Below, piece by piece: positions 32,589-41,698 of a stretch of DNA of 43,843 nucleotides. Every line of letters begins with the position of its first letter. Positions within the stretch are counted from its first letter, which is position 1. Source of the DNA: Treponema sp. (GTDB lineage: Bacteria > Spirochaetota > Spirochaetia > Treponematales > Breznakiellaceae); the NCBI GenBank assembly GCA_031286205.1, contig JAITUR010000107.1, positions 1-43,843 of the forward strand, read 5' to 3'. The notes below the pieces were generated by a model. The model was not told the origin of the DNA, did no database searches, and was given only the letters and a program-made list of their open reading frames with translations. The translations under genes were made by a program, and so were the position numbers.

Positions 32589-33450
32589 AAAAATCGACCC
32601 CGCAAAAATAAAAGCTCTTGCTATCGATCTTGACGGAACCACCCTTTTGCCCGACACAACTTTGGGCGAGCGAACCTGCCTTTGCATACAAAAATTACTT
32701 TCGCAAGGGATGCAGATAATTATCTCGACAGGCAGGGCAATAGAAGCTTCAGAAAGATTCCGAAGCGCAATGGGTGTTAAGGGACCTATGGTATTTTTTA
32801 ACGGCGCAGAGGTTGCCGATGTCCCGCAAGGAAAAATTTTATATACCAATTTAATTAATCTTGATGTTATCGATTACGGGACAGATATTGCCCGGGAACT
32901 TGGCGTGCATTATCAGGTTTATTTACAGGCAGGATTGTCTCCCGAAACCGGCAAGCCGGATCCAAACCAAAAATGGGAAGCCCTCTTAATAGAAAAATAC
33001 GGCGAAGAAGCGGAATTTTACTACAAACATACTGGAATAAAACCCGTTGTAACAGACTTAAAAAAAACAGCCACACTTCCCATAAAGGGCTGTATAAAAG
33101 GGATGTATGTTGCCGACCCTTCCCTGCACGATGAAATTCGCAAAAGAATGTACGCCCGCTTTGGAGATAATATCCAGGTGCTTCGCAGTTACCCCACTTT
33201 TTTGGAAGTAATAAACAAGGGGGTTTCCAAAGGCGAAGGGCTGAAAGTTGCCTTGCAGCACAGGGGGTTAAAACCGGAAGAAGTAATTGCCTTTGGAGAC
33301 GAAGAAAACGATTTATCCATGTTCGAAGTTGCCGGTTTTTCTGCCGCCCCGGAAAGCGCCAGAGCGGCAATTAAAGAAGCGGCAGATGTCGTTTACGGCT
33401 CCAATGCGGAAGAAGGGCTTGCGGCGTATCTGGAAAATATGTTCTTTTAA
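32581..33450 (+). CDS. Cof-type HAD-IIB phosphatase
   Basis: A 289-residue cytoplasmic HAD hydrolase. Motif I is AIDLDGTTLLPD, motif II is IISTGRA, the cap is of IIB type, and the late motifs are GVSKGEGL and VIAFGDEENDLSMFEVAG. Cof-type enzymes dephosphorylate sugar phosphates or flavin and pyridoxal nucleotides. It overlaps the YiiX-like gene by 8 nt, so it is translationally coupled. Confidence 0.9.
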   Translation: MNKKIDPAKIKALAIDLDGTTLLPDTTLGERTCLCIQKLLSQGMQIIISTGRAIEASERFRSAMGVKGPMVFFNGAEVADVPQGKILYTNLINLDVIDYGTDIARELGVHYQVYLQAGLSPETGKPDPNQKWEALLIEKYGEEAEFYYKHTGIKPVVTDLKKTATLPIKGCIKGMYVADPSLHDEIRKRMYARFGDNIQVLRSYPTFLEVINKGVSKGEGLKVALQHRGLKPEEVIAFGDEENDLSMFEVAGFSAAPESARAAIKEAADVVYGSNAEEGLAAYLENMFF

Positions 33451-33489
33451 CCTATAGACATTTTTTTTACTTTATATTAAATTGATACT

Positions 33490-33690
33490 ATGATGATTTT
33501 TCCACTTAAAGAGCTCATCGAACACGATGAAAATATGTACGAAATAACCGTTGCGGCTTCCAGAAGAGCTTTCCAGCTTTCCTCGGTATTGGAAAAGGAC
33601 GAAAAGGAAGACTGGGAAGGCAAAATGGTAGCTCTGGCAGCCCGCCAGGTTTTTACCCAGGAAGTCCAATTCCGCCTAGAAGCCGAATGA
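33490..33690 (+). CDS. rpoZ: RNA polymerase omega subunit
   Basis: A 66-residue omega-like subunit with the conserved signature: FPLKELIEHDENMYEITVAA, then SRRAFQL, and the ending LAARQVFTQEVQFRLE. Omega helps fold and assemble the beta' subunit. Short forms like this are typical of spirochaetes. The first two codons are both ATG (33490 and 33493). It is followed by miaA after 13 nt; the pairing supports the call. Confidence 0.78.
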   Translation: MMIFPLKELIEHDENMYEITVAASRRAFQLSSVLEKDEKEDWEGKMVALAARQVFTQEVQFRLEAE

Positions 33691-33703
33691 TTTTTGGATA
33701 ACT

Positions 33704-34705
33704 TTGGATAACTCTAAAATACCGGTTTTAGTTCTCTTTGGACCAACAGCATCGGGAAAGACCGGTATTTTACTGGAAACATTCGGTTCTGCCGCCATGC
33801 AAAAAAAAGCCGCAGAAGTTATCTCTGCCGACTCCATGCAGGTTTACAGAGGCATGGATATAGGTACTGCCAAACCGACAGCCGAAGAAAAAGAAATTCT
33901 GCCACATCATTTAATTGATATATGCGATCCTTCCGAACAATTTAATGCCGGAGATTTTGTCCGCCTTGCCGGAGAGATCTGCCTGGATATAGCCGGGCGC
34001 GGCAAAATACCCGTAATATCAGGGGGGACAGGTTTTTATTTAAAAAACTTTATTATGGGGTTAAGCGAAGCGCCCCCGGGCGATCCGGAAATCCGTTCTG
34101 TTTTAAGGGAAGAGCTGGAAAAAAACGGAGCTCTGTCCCTTATGAAGGAGCTTGCCGCAGTGGATCCTGTAAGCGCAGAACGAATACACATTAACGATGA
34201 ATACCGCCTTTTGCGCGCGTTGGAGGTATGGCGCTTCTGCGGAAAACCGCTTTCCTCGTTTAAAGCGCCAACTTTAGGAACAGAGATCGAAAAACCGCCT
34301 TCGGAACGCTTTAACTTTATTATAATAGGACTTTCGCGCCCCAGAGAGGAATTATACAGCCGCATAAACGAACGCTGCGCGCAAATGTTCGGCAGGGGTC
34401 TCCCCGACGAAGTGCGGGCTCTCCACAAAAAGGGTTATACACCCAACGACCCCGGTTTGCGCGCAATTGGTTACCGCGAATTTTTTGTAGAAGACGGAGA
34501 CAACTCATGGCGGCTTTCGCAGGATATGGATGGCGTACAGGCTCTTGTTGCGCAAAACAGCCGCCGGTATGCTAAAAGACAAATAACTTTTTTTACCGGT
34601 ATCCTTGCCCGCAATAATAGTCATTATATAAAATGGGTAGAATGTAAAAAGAGCGATAAACAAACAGCGGAAGTAGTCCAAAAAGAATTGGAGAATTTTT
34701 TATGA
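33704..34705 (+). CDS. miaA: tRNA dimethylallyltransferase
   Basis: A 333-residue enzyme that adds a dimethylallyl group to A37 of tRNAs reading U-initial codons. The P-loop is GPTASGKT (13-20), followed by ISADSMQVYRGMDIGTAKP, HHLIDI, SGGTGFYLKN, and the late GLRAIGYREF and RRYAKRQITFF. All are standard. The start must be TTG at 33704: a stop lies in frame at 33677 and no ATG or GTG follows it before the P-loop. A perfect 10-bp tandem repeat (ttggataact twice, 33694-33713) creates the start region; the first TTG is out of frame. The gene overlaps the MFS gene as ATGA. Confidence 0.93.
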   Translation: MDNSKIPVLVLFGPTASGKTGILLETFGSAAMQKKAAEVISADSMQVYRGMDIGTAKPTAEEKEILPHHLIDICDPSEQFNAGDFVRLAGEICLDIAGRGKIPVISGGTGFYLKNFIMGLSEAPPGDPEIRSVLREELEKNGALSLMKELAAVDPVSAERIHINDEYRLLRALEVWRFCGKPLSSFKAPTLGTEIEKPPSERFNFIIIGLSRPREELYSRINERCAQMFGRGLPDEVRALHKKGYTPNDPGLRAIGYREFFVEDGDNSWRLSQDMDGVQALVAQNSRRYAKRQITFFTGILARNNSHYIKWVECKKSDKQTAEVVQKELENFL

Positions 34706-35946
34706 AGCGCCCTGCGTTTATTAACAATATTTACAAACCCGATGTAAAAGTGGGACGGTTTCTCTCTGTCCTAATCCTTTTTGGAATAGCCTTTGGACTT
34801 AAACGCGGAATACAAGATAATTTTCTTTCTGATATCATGAAGATCGATGAATTTGAACGCGGTCTTGTAGAATTTTTTAGGGAATCGCCCGGGCTTCTTT
34901 TAATGTTTATCCTTGCATTAATGTATAAATTTGCAGACTCCAGGGTTTTTAAGGTCGGTATCGGCATGATGGTTGCAGGTCTTGTCGGGCTTTTTTTTAC
35001 AGCCAGCACTGAATTTTTTATGACAAAATTATTTGTAGTTATGTTTATGACAATTTTTAGTACCGGCGAACATATCATTATGCCTGTACGAAGCACTATT
35101 GCAATGGAACTTGCAAAAAAAGAAAAATCCGGCGCAAGTCTTGGAGTTACTACTTCTCTTAACCAACTTGGCAATATAGCGGGATTTATTCTTGTAACAG
35201 GAATCTTTTTTATTATTGGAAAATTAGGATTTACAAGAGCCGATCTTATTGGCTACAGAATTGTTTTTGGCGTATCTCTGGCATTAATGACAGGCGCGGC
35301 TTTTACAGCGGCGGCTTTAAAAGAAACAACCTTAAAAGCGCCAAGGCAGCGTTTATACTTTGCAAAAAAATTCCGTACATTTTATATGCTGGAAGTTTTT
35401 TACGGATCGCGCAAACAAATTTTTCTTACTTTTGCTCCTTATGTGCTGATTTTGCACTATGGCGCAGACCCTGCAATTATGGCGATACTTTATGCAATCT
35501 GTTCTGTTTTTGTTATGACCCTTGGTCCATTAATTGGCAGGCTTATAGATAAAGTCGGTTACAAAGCTGTAATGGTAGGCGATACTCTGGTTTTAGTTGT
35601 AGTCTGTGTAATGTACGGGTTTGCCCACAGATTTTTCCCTTTCCATATTGCCTACATAATCGTATGCATTAATTTTGTACTGGATCAAATTATTTCCATT
35701 GCAAGCATGGCAAGCAATGTATATGTAAAAGACATTGCATCTAACCAGGAAGAAGTTACGGCGACATTATCTACAGGTATTTCCGTGAATCATGTTTTTA
35801 GCATTATTATAGCATTGTTGGGCGGCTGGGTTTGGAAAGCAACGGGCATAGAAGTATTGTTTAGTATTTCGGCGGTGCTTGGTATTATAAACAGTATTTA
35901 CGCCGCAACAATTAAACCCAATTCTTCGGGTATTCAAACTTCTTAG
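34702..35946 (+). CDS. MFS transporter
   Basis: A 414-residue integral inner-membrane carrier of the major facilitator superfamily with about 12 transmembrane segments. The central loop after helix 6 is short (LKETTLKAPRQRLYFAKKFR). The first conserved loop region (KFADSRVFKVGIGMM) and the matching loop in the second half (GRLIDKVGYKAVMVGDT) fit MFS symmetry. The substrate is not clear. It starts inside the miaA stop (ATGA overlap), so it belongs to the rpoZ-miaA operon. Its 3' end overlaps the convergent gene by 35 nt. Confidence 0.83.
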   Translation: MKRPAFINNIYKPDVKVGRFLSVLILFGIAFGLKRGIQDNFLSDIMKIDEFERGLVEFFRESPGLLLMFILALMYKFADSRVFKVGIGMMVAGLVGLFFTASTEFFMTKLFVVMFMTIFSTGEHIIMPVRSTIAMELAKKEKSGASLGVTTSLNQLGNIAGFILVTGIFFIIGKLGFTRADLIGYRIVFGVSLALMTGAAFTAAALKETTLKAPRQRLYFAKKFRTFYMLEVFYGSRKQIFLTFAPYVLILHYGADPAIMAILYAICSVFVMTLGPLIGRLIDKVGYKAVMVGDTLVLVVVCVMYGFAHRFFPFHIAYIIVCINFVLDQIISIASMASNVYVKDIASNQEEVTATLSTGISVNHVFSIIIALLGGWVWKATGIEVLFSISAVLGIINSIYAATIKPNSSGIQTS

Positions 35947-36931
35947 ACTGCCAAATTTTTCTGCCTTCGAAGTCTTTACTGGAAATAAAACAATCCTGTA
36001 TCTGCTTTGGGACAGAAACACCGGGCAATTCGCCGGATAATGTAAGCCGCCCCAGCTCCGCCTTTTTTGTCCCCAGATGAAAAACAAAATTAATTGCATC
36101 GCTGACTACAGTTCCGGTTTTTCCGGGCGGCTTGTAATTGATTGTTCCATAATGCAGGGCAAAAATAAAATTAACCGGCAATGTAAGATCCAGATATTCC
36201 AATGTAAACAATGGCGCGGATACCAGCATATTAAAACAGGCTTTAATTGCCAATTCTATACATTTTTGTTTTGGCGGAACAAGAAAGAGGCAGTCTCTTC
36301 CGGAGTTCATCCATAAAAGACTGTCGCTGTCGTCTAAGTTATCCTGTAAAAATTCAATAAACCGTTTGTGAATTGCGGCTACTATTTTTTCGTTAAAACG
36401 AGAATCCAGCGAGGTTTTTCCTTCCACAGAACAATATAAAAGATAAAAAGGCATACTCATACCCGGCTGCATTTTTTTCCAACCGGGGAATGCGCTGGAC
36501 GAAGGAAGCTTAATACTGCTGCTTAAGAATTTTGCTCCTTCTTCTCCGGAAGAAGAATCGTCTTCTGTTATGCCGGCAAGTTTTTTTCTCCATTTTTGCG
36601 CTTCTGCAATCCGCTTAAGATCTATACCTGATTTTAAGGAAGCCGCTCCAAGATAATCGCTTGCGCCGTCAAAAAATAAAGCGCCAATATCTTTTACGCT
36701 TCCTTTGGAATCTATAACTCCCCACGGAGAAGTTTTACACTTGTTTTTTATTTGAGTAAGTATTTTTTTTAGTTCCGCGCCTTCAAGACCGCCGGCATCG
36801 ATATATGAAATATCATTATTATCCGGCGAATGTTTAGATAACGCCGCCATAGAAAGTATTTCGGCGTTTTTTGGAAAAGTTCCTTTATCTTTAATGGAAG
36901 CCGGTTTATCTGTAAATATAAAAATTCCCAT
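35912..36931 (-). CDS. degenerate cyclase-like protein
   Basis: A 339-residue cytoplasmic protein. The N-terminal ~130 residues are of unclear fold. The C-terminal ~190 residues follow the class III nucleotidyl-cyclase strand order: YLLYCSVEGK, SLLWMNSGRDCLFLV, NFIFALHYGTINYKPPGKTG, then VVSDAINFVFHLGTKKAELG. The metal-binding Asp residues are replaced (C and N/S), so catalysis is unlikely. It probably senses or binds nucleotides, or regulates its neighbour. Spacing to the upstream cyclase-like gene is 10 nt (same strand), and GGAG precedes the ATG. The 3' end overlaps the MFS gene. Confidence 0.55.
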   Translation of the reverse strand: MGIFIFTDKPASIKDKGTFPKNAEILSMAALSKHSPDNNDISYIDAGGLEGAELKKILTQIKNKCKTSPWGVIDSKGSVKDIGALFFDGASDYLGAASLKSGIDLKRIAEAQKWRKKLAGITEDDSSSGEEGAKFLSSSIKLPSSSAFPGWKKMQPGMSMPFYLLYCSVEGKTSLDSRFNEKIVAAIHKRFIEFLQDNLDDSDSLLWMNSGRDCLFLVPPKQKCIELAIKACFNMLVSAPLFTLEYLDLTLPVNFIFALHYGTINYKPPGKTGTVVSDAINFVFHLGTKKAELGRLTLSGELPGVSVPKQIQDCFISSKDFEGRKIWQSKKFEYPKNWV

Positions 36932-36941
36932 ATTAACTCCG

Positions 36942-37871
36942 TTAACTCTTTCCCATAACTACATGATAAGCTCTGTATTTATCTGTAGCGCCGGAAACAG
37001 TTTTTATGCTGCTAAAAATATCAAGCAATGCCTGATCTTGCGACATTGCAAGACTTTCTGAAATTACAAGAGAATTGGGTGTTGCCGCTTTAGATTCCAA
37101 CTCTATTGTTTTTTTAATAATATCTGTCTTTGAAATTTTTGTATCGTTAGATGAATAAATAAAGCTGCCCGAGTGTACGGCTATTCTTAATTTAATTTCG
37201 GAATCCAAAGGGTTATCCATCTTGTTAAACAAAAACATTGCATCCAATATTTCCATTGCGGCAAAAATTGACATTCGGCTATAGTCGCCCAGCATAAAAA
37301 CAGCCAGAGCGCCGTCGCCTTCCCATGTCCATAATCTGCCAAGGCGGGAAACAACGGCATTGTCTACAATTTTTCTAAGATGCGTGTAGGTTTTGTCCAC
37401 CTGTTGTCTTGGATTATTTTTTACGATGGCCGAGTTGCCTACAATGTCCAATCTTAAAACAGCCATTAACCGTTCGTCGCCTTCTACCAGCCTGCCCCAG
37501 TTACGGGTAACCCGCTGATCTTGATCTTCAAAGAAAAGACCGGTAGTTTCGTCGTACTCGTAACCTGCCTGAAGAATGTCGTTAATGACATCATCCAAAC
37601 CCCGTAAAGCATATTTGCGGCCCATGTAGCCTTTTGCTTCCAATTTAACCAGCAGCTCTACAAAGTCAAGGTAATACCCGCTTTGCAGCATATCGCCGAC
37701 AATACGATCTGCCGCTTCGTGAACACCGACAGGACGGCCTTTAGAAAAGCCGTATTTTTTGTAAAGATCATAATCCGGCAGAATCATTTTGGCGAATCGA
37801 TTTATGTCTTCGGGAGCCATCGAGAGCGCCAGACATTTACGGCAAAATCTTGTAGAAAATTTAGAACTCAT
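36942..37871 (-). CDS. class III cyclase-like protein, probably inactive
   Basis: A 309-residue cytoplasmic protein. A helical N-terminal half (about 15-130) starts with a Cys pair (FCRKCLAL). The C-terminal cyclase-like domain (about 138-305) has the metal Asp pair in LRLDIVGNS and WEGDGALAVF. However, the transition-state Asn and Arg (normally NLASR) are changed to Lys and Glu in IIKKTIELESKA. So metal binding may persist while catalysis is doubtful. It is the first gene of a pair with the degenerate cyclase-like gene. A heterodimer of the two is plausible. The intact cyclase at 38972 is 1.1 kb away on the other strand. Confidence 0.62.
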   Translation of the reverse strand: MSSKFSTRFCRKCLALSMAPEDINRFAKMILPDYDLYKKYGFSKGRPVGVHEAADRIVGDMLQSGYYLDFVELLVKLEAKGYMGRKYALRGLDDVINDILQAGYEYDETTGLFFEDQDQRVTRNWGRLVEGDERLMAVLRLDIVGNSAIVKNNPRQQVDKTYTHLRKIVDNAVVSRLGRLWTWEGDGALAVFMLGDYSRMSIFAAMEILDAMFLFNKMDNPLDSEIKLRIAVHSGSFIYSSNDTKISKTDIIKKTIELESKAATPNSLVISESLAMSQDQALLDIFSSIKTVSGATDKYRAYHVVMGKS

Positions 37872-37915
37872 GGTATTATAGTATCAAAAATAAAATAAAT
37901 AGTATAGTGGGGGTG

Positions 37916-38701
37916 TTAACTCTTTCGTCCAATCACAATAAGTTTTACGGCATTAATATCGTATGGGGCTTCGTTCCAGTCGCCGAAAATTTCCACAGCG
38001 CTAAAACCTGCTTCCAATAAAAGAGATCTAAGCTCGGCTGCCGAGTACAACCGCTGGGTAAAAACCTTCTCTACCCGCTTCCCATCTTTAATTAATATCC
38101 ATTTATTTTTCATAAGCGACCAGGAATCGAGTGTTTCGTATTGGGTAAGCACGGTAAAGCCGGCGCGTTCGAACCATTCACCGTCGGTAAAATCGCGCAC
38201 AGCAATTTCCTTGCCATGAGTTTCTATCATAAAACAACCGCCGCTGTCTAACGATTCGTACACATTGCGTACAAGCAGAAGATCGTCTTTTGGGTCTGCA
38301 AAAAAACCAAAAGAATTATAAAGGTTAACAGCTATATTAAAATAGCCGGGGTTTTTGTATTCTCTTGCATCAATATTAATGTATTCTATGGGTAGATTTT
38401 CATGGGCTGCATCTTCGCGCGCGGTACGCAAATAACTTTCCGTAATATCAATGCCGGTAACAGCAAACCCCCTGCGGGCAAGCTCGCCGCTTATTCTGCC
38501 AATGCCGCAGCAAAGATCCAGCGCTTTAGGATTTGTATTTAACAAAGGACGGGAAGGCTCATCATTGTAAAGATTAAAATTTCCCAAATGGGCAATGCCG
38601 TCAGCTACATAAGAAACTTCTGCCCAATGCGCTTCATCGAACATAATGGGAGCGTATTGCTCCCAAAAATCAGAGTCATTAAACCACTGAAAATTGCCCA
38701 T
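37916..38701 (-). CDS. class I SAM-dependent methyltransferase
   Basis: A 261-residue methyltransferase. Motif I is LDLCCGIGRISGELARRGFAV, followed by acidic IDITESYL, the motif II-like INIDAREYKN, and a later helical cap. The N-terminal helices (about 1-45) are typical of this small-molecule group. The substrate cannot be told. Its ATG abuts the stop of the small upstream gene (TAA then ATG), so it is translationally coupled. Confidence 0.85.
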   Translation of the reverse strand: MGNFQWFNDSDFWEQYAPIMFDEAHWAEVSYVADGIAHLGNFNLYNDEPSRPLLNTNPKALDLCCGIGRISGELARRGFAVTGIDITESYLRTAREDAAHENLPIEYINIDAREYKNPGYFNIAVNLYNSFGFFADPKDDLLLVRNVYESLDSGGCFMIETHGKEIAVRDFTDGEWFERAGFTVLTQYETLDSWSLMKNKWILIKDGKRVEKVFTQRLYSAAELRSLLLEAGFSAVEIFGDWNEAPYDINAVKLIVIGRKS

Positions 38702-38905
38702 TTATGCTACGGCTTCGACCATAGGGTTAATGTATCCGGTTTGTACACAGATGTTAAAAAGATGCCTTGTAATGGTTTCTTCTGTTGTTTTTTCATTGCC
38801 GTTGCTTTCTCGTGTAAAGCGAACAACATACTCATTTTCTAGCTCTTTTAGAATATCAATATATTCTATCTTGCCCGGTAAACATTTAATAACATATCTT
38901 TTCAT
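38702..38905 (-). CDS. small conserved-type protein upstream of methyltransferase
   Basis: A 67-residue protein of mixed alpha/beta character (MKRYVIKCLPGKIEYIDILK, then ENEYVVRFTRES and TRHLFNICVQTGYI). No recognised domain. It is directly coupled to the methyltransferase gene (stop and start adjacent), so it may be a partner or regulator. The start lacks a clear Shine-Dalgarno. Confidence 0.5.
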   Translation of the reverse strand: MKRYVIKCLPGKIEYIDILKELENEYVVRFTRESNGNEKTTEETITRHLFNICVQTGYINPMVEAVA

Positions 38906-38936
38906 ACTATTAATATCGGAATCTTAAAATTATAGC

Positions 38937-38965
38937 TTGAGATTTTTTGTAGTTTCATTTACATT
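38937..38965 (+). promoter_or_regulatory. promoter of the adenylate cyclase gene
   Basis: TTGAGA (38937-38942), a 17-nt spacer and TACATT (38960-38965). The ATG at 38972 follows 6 nt after the -10 box; no Shine-Dalgarno is present. Box matches are moderate. Confidence 0.42.
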
Positions 38966-38971
38966 AGAATT

Positions 38972-40645
38972 ATGAAAATTAGGTTAAAAATGTTCCTGGT
39001 GGTGCTCCCCCTAATTATAGTCCCCTTGATTCTTGCCGAAACAGCCTCTTATTTTCAGGCTATAAACGGCGTTACAAGGCTTGCCAGACAGCTTTTGGGC
39101 TTTAAATTGGGGGAACTGGAAAAGTTTGCCTCTAATCAGTGGGGTTTGCTGGAAGAGAATAACTACTCGGACAGGGAAGATATGGTGGATGCCGCCAAAA
39201 AAGCGGTTGAACAATACGGACAAACCATCCTTCTTAGTAATTCAGAGATAATCTTTGCCATAGATAAAAACGGTAATCCCGGAATGTCAACGGCAGACCC
39301 GGGGCTGCTGGAATCCGAAACCGCTCATCTTTTACAGATTCTTGCCGGCGAAAATCATGGACTGCAAACTGCCTATATTGGGGGCGAGCGGCGGATTTTA
39401 CAATCTTTTTATTTTGAGCCTTTTAACTGGTATATTTTAATTACAGAAAAAGAACAGGTTTTTTATACCGATGCAAGAAGCATTGCGTTTCAGACTCTTG
39501 TAACGCTTGCCGCCGCTGTGGTTGTTGCGGTTATTTTATTAATTTTTATAACCAGCGGTTTTACAAAGCCAATAGGAAAAATTGTAAAGGCAATGAATTC
39601 CATTATAGAAACCGCGGATCTTTCTTCCAGGGTAGAAGTTGAGTATAACGATGAAACCGGAAATCTTGCAATGACCTTTAACAAAATGGCGGAAGAACTT
39701 GACAGGGCATATGGGCAAATTAAACGCTATGCTTTTGACGCTGTTCTTGCCGGAAAAAAAGAAGAACGCATTCGCCATATTTTCCAAAAATATGTTCCCA
39801 ACACTGTAATAGAAAAGTTTTTTGCATCTCCGGAAAAAATGCTTATTGGCGATAATCGCAGTTTGTCTATTTTATTTTCCGATATTCGTTCTTTTACAAC
39901 TATATCCGAAGGCATGGCTCCGGACGATTTAGTAAATTCATTAAATCGATACTTTTCCGGCCAGGTTGATATTATTTACAACAGAAAGGGCATTGTCGAT
40001 AAATATATAGGAGATGCCATTATGGCATTTTGGGGCGCGCCTGACAGACACGAAGATGATGCCCTGCAATCGGTAATTTCCGGAATCGAAATGATCGATG
40101 CCGTTGGCAAGTTTAACGAAAACCAGCGAAAACTTGGCAAATGCGAGTTTCAAATTGGCATTGGGCTGAATTACGGGGAAGTAACTGTCGGCAATATCGG
40201 CAGCGAAAGAAAAATGGACTATACTGTAATTGGAGATGCCGTTAATCTTGCGTCGCGCATGGAAGGTCTTACCAAAACATATCATTCCGATATTTTAATT
40301 TCCGAAAGCCTTTTCGAAGAATTAAGAAAAAAATCTCCAAATGCGGGTTTGCATTACAGGCTTTTGGATACTGTTGCGGTAAAGGGAAAAACCAAGGGTG
40401 TTAGAATTTTTACGGTAAAACACAGGCTTACAGCAGCGGAAGCAAAAGCATGGCCTATTCATAATCAGGGAATGAAGCTGTACTACGGCCGCGATTTTAA
40501 CGAAGCGGGAAAAAAGTTTAAGGAAGTGTTATCCCTTTTGTCAAATGATTTTAACGCGGATAATCTGCTTCGCCGCTGTAAGGACTATGCCGTTAACCCG
40601 CCGCCGGAAAATTGGGACGGTGTAGAGATAATGAAGAGTAAGTAG
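38972..40645 (+). CDS. membrane class III adenylate cyclase (HAMP)
   Basis: A 557-residue inner-membrane sensor-cyclase. Transmembrane helices at about 7-25 and 173-195 bracket a periplasmic sensor domain (about 30-170). A HAMP linker (about 196-250: FTKPIGKIVKAMNSI, then DETGNLAMTFNKM) leads to the cyclase domain (about 290-480). The metal residues are D304 (LFSDIRSFTT) and D348 (YIGDAIMAFWG). The transition-state residues are N425 and R429 (GDAVNLASR). The last ~70 residues are TPR-like. All are intact, so it should make cAMP in response to an extracellular signal. Leaderless start likely. The next gene follows after 16 nt. Confidence 0.9.
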   Translation: MKIRLKMFLVVLPLIIVPLILAETASYFQAINGVTRLARQLLGFKLGELEKFASNQWGLLEENNYSDREDMVDAAKKAVEQYGQTILLSNSEIIFAIDKNGNPGMSTADPGLLESETAHLLQILAGENHGLQTAYIGGERRILQSFYFEPFNWYILITEKEQVFYTDARSIAFQTLVTLAAAVVVAVILLIFITSGFTKPIGKIVKAMNSIIETADLSSRVEVEYNDETGNLAMTFNKMAEELDRAYGQIKRYAFDAVLAGKKEERIRHIFQKYVPNTVIEKFFASPEKMLIGDNRSLSILFSDIRSFTTISEGMAPDDLVNSLNRYFSGQVDIIYNRKGIVDKYIGDAIMAFWGAPDRHEDDALQSVISGIEMIDAVGKFNENQRKLGKCEFQIGIGLNYGEVTVGNIGSERKMDYTVIGDAVNLASRMEGLTKTYHSDILISESLFEELRKKSPNAGLHYRLLDTVAVKGKTKGVRIFTVKHRLTAAEAKAWPIHNQGMKLYYGRDFNEAGKKFKEVLSLLSNDFNADNLLRRCKDYAVNPPPENWDGVEIMKSK

Positions 40646-40661
40646 ACAGAAGGAAGTAATA

Positions 40662-41573
40662 ATGACAAGTAACGAAGAAATAATTTTAGACTCCGGTTCC
40701 GGAATATCAATAGAAGAACAGCGGGAAATATTGTCGCAAATTAACGGGATTGCGGAAAAAAACCGAAGGTCGCTTTTAGAAGCCGCAGCAAGTATCCAGG
40801 ACGAAAAAAAAATAAAAATTAACGCAAAAAAGAAAGGGATATTTCCGCTGGTTGTTAATATTGCCGCTCTTTTAATTCTGGCAGGCGGCGGTTTAAGTTT
40901 GTATCTTGTAAATTCAAAAAAAGAACACCAAATAAGGGAAGGCAGCGGAGTTTTTTCCATAACAGAACAGGCTCTTATTGGCGAATTAACCGCTGCACAG
41001 CAGGAAGCATATTCGACTCTTCAGCAGTTGGCTACCGAACAGGAAAGAGCCGCAGCCATAGATTCGTATATTTCCGGAGCAATTACCAAAATAAGCGAAT
41101 TAATTTTAAGCGACGAGTTTGATCTTGCGGCTATTTCCATAAAAGAACTGCAAAATTTTATTCATACTCCTTCTTTCGAGGCAAATCGCGCGTTTATTTC
41201 TAGAAAAGAATTTTATATTCAGTCTATAAATTCATTGGAAAAACTTATAGATGATATTAGAAAAAGCGGTTACAGCTATGTAATGGCTTTGGAAGCAAGA
41301 AATTCGCATTTGGAAAACACTGTAGAAACAATGGATAATACAATAAACTCTCTAACCAGCAGAAACACGGAACAAGCCAGCCGAATAATTCAATTACAAG
41401 ATACTGTAACAGAAAAGGACAGGAGTATTTCGTCTTTGGAAACAGAAAAAAACACTCTTAACCAAAATGTTTCTTCCCTGCAAAATACCAATACCCAGCA
41501 GCAAAACGAGATTGTCCAGCTTAATGATCAATTAACCAATATTAGGCAGGCGTTGCAGGCATTAAGCCAGTAA
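40662..41573 (+). CDS. membrane-anchored coiled-coil protein
   Basis: A 303-residue protein with one transmembrane helix (about 62-84: FPLVVNIAALLILAGGGLSL). The N-terminus is cytoplasmic (IEEQREILSQINGIAEKNRR). The C-terminal ~200 residues are helical, ending in a long coiled coil (about 210-303) of NTxxxLxxxN heptads (SLETEKNTLNQNVSSLQNTN). Shine-Dalgarno agaaggaag precedes the ATG. It is cotranscribed with the adenylate cyclase. It could be a structural partner; function is unknown. Confidence 0.72.
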   Translation: MTSNEEIILDSGSGISIEEQREILSQINGIAEKNRRSLLEAAASIQDEKKIKINAKKKGIFPLVVNIAALLILAGGGLSLYLVNSKKEHQIREGSGVFSITEQALIGELTAAQQEAYSTLQQLATEQERAAAIDSYISGAITKISELILSDEFDLAAISIKELQNFIHTPSFEANRAFISRKEFYIQSINSLEKLIDDIRKSGYSYVMALEARNSHLENTVETMDNTINSLTSRNTEQASRIIQLQDTVTEKDRSISSLETEKNTLNQNVSSLQNTNTQQQNEIVQLNDQLTNIRQALQALSQ

Positions 41574-41596
41574 GCGTTCTTGACTGACAGGGGAAG

Positions 41597-41637
41597 ATTA
41601 GAAATTTAACGCGGAAATTGCGATTTTAACTTCTAAT
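41597..41637 (+). terminator. weak inverted repeat after coiled-coil gene
   Basis: attagaa (41597-41603) pairs with ttctaat (41631-41637), with a further aligned tttaa/ttaa. The loop is AT-rich and there is no clear U tract. A transcription end here is plausible but not certain. The region to 41698 holds no gene. Confidence 0.35.
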
Positions 41638-41698
41638 TCATAACTTCCACCCCTAATACCTAGCTTGCTTTTTGTACTAAAATGTATTACCATATCTT

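Noticed and set aside
36942-37871. Active adenylate cyclase.
   Set aside because: The transition-state Asn and Arg positions are Lys and Glu, so activity is unlikely.
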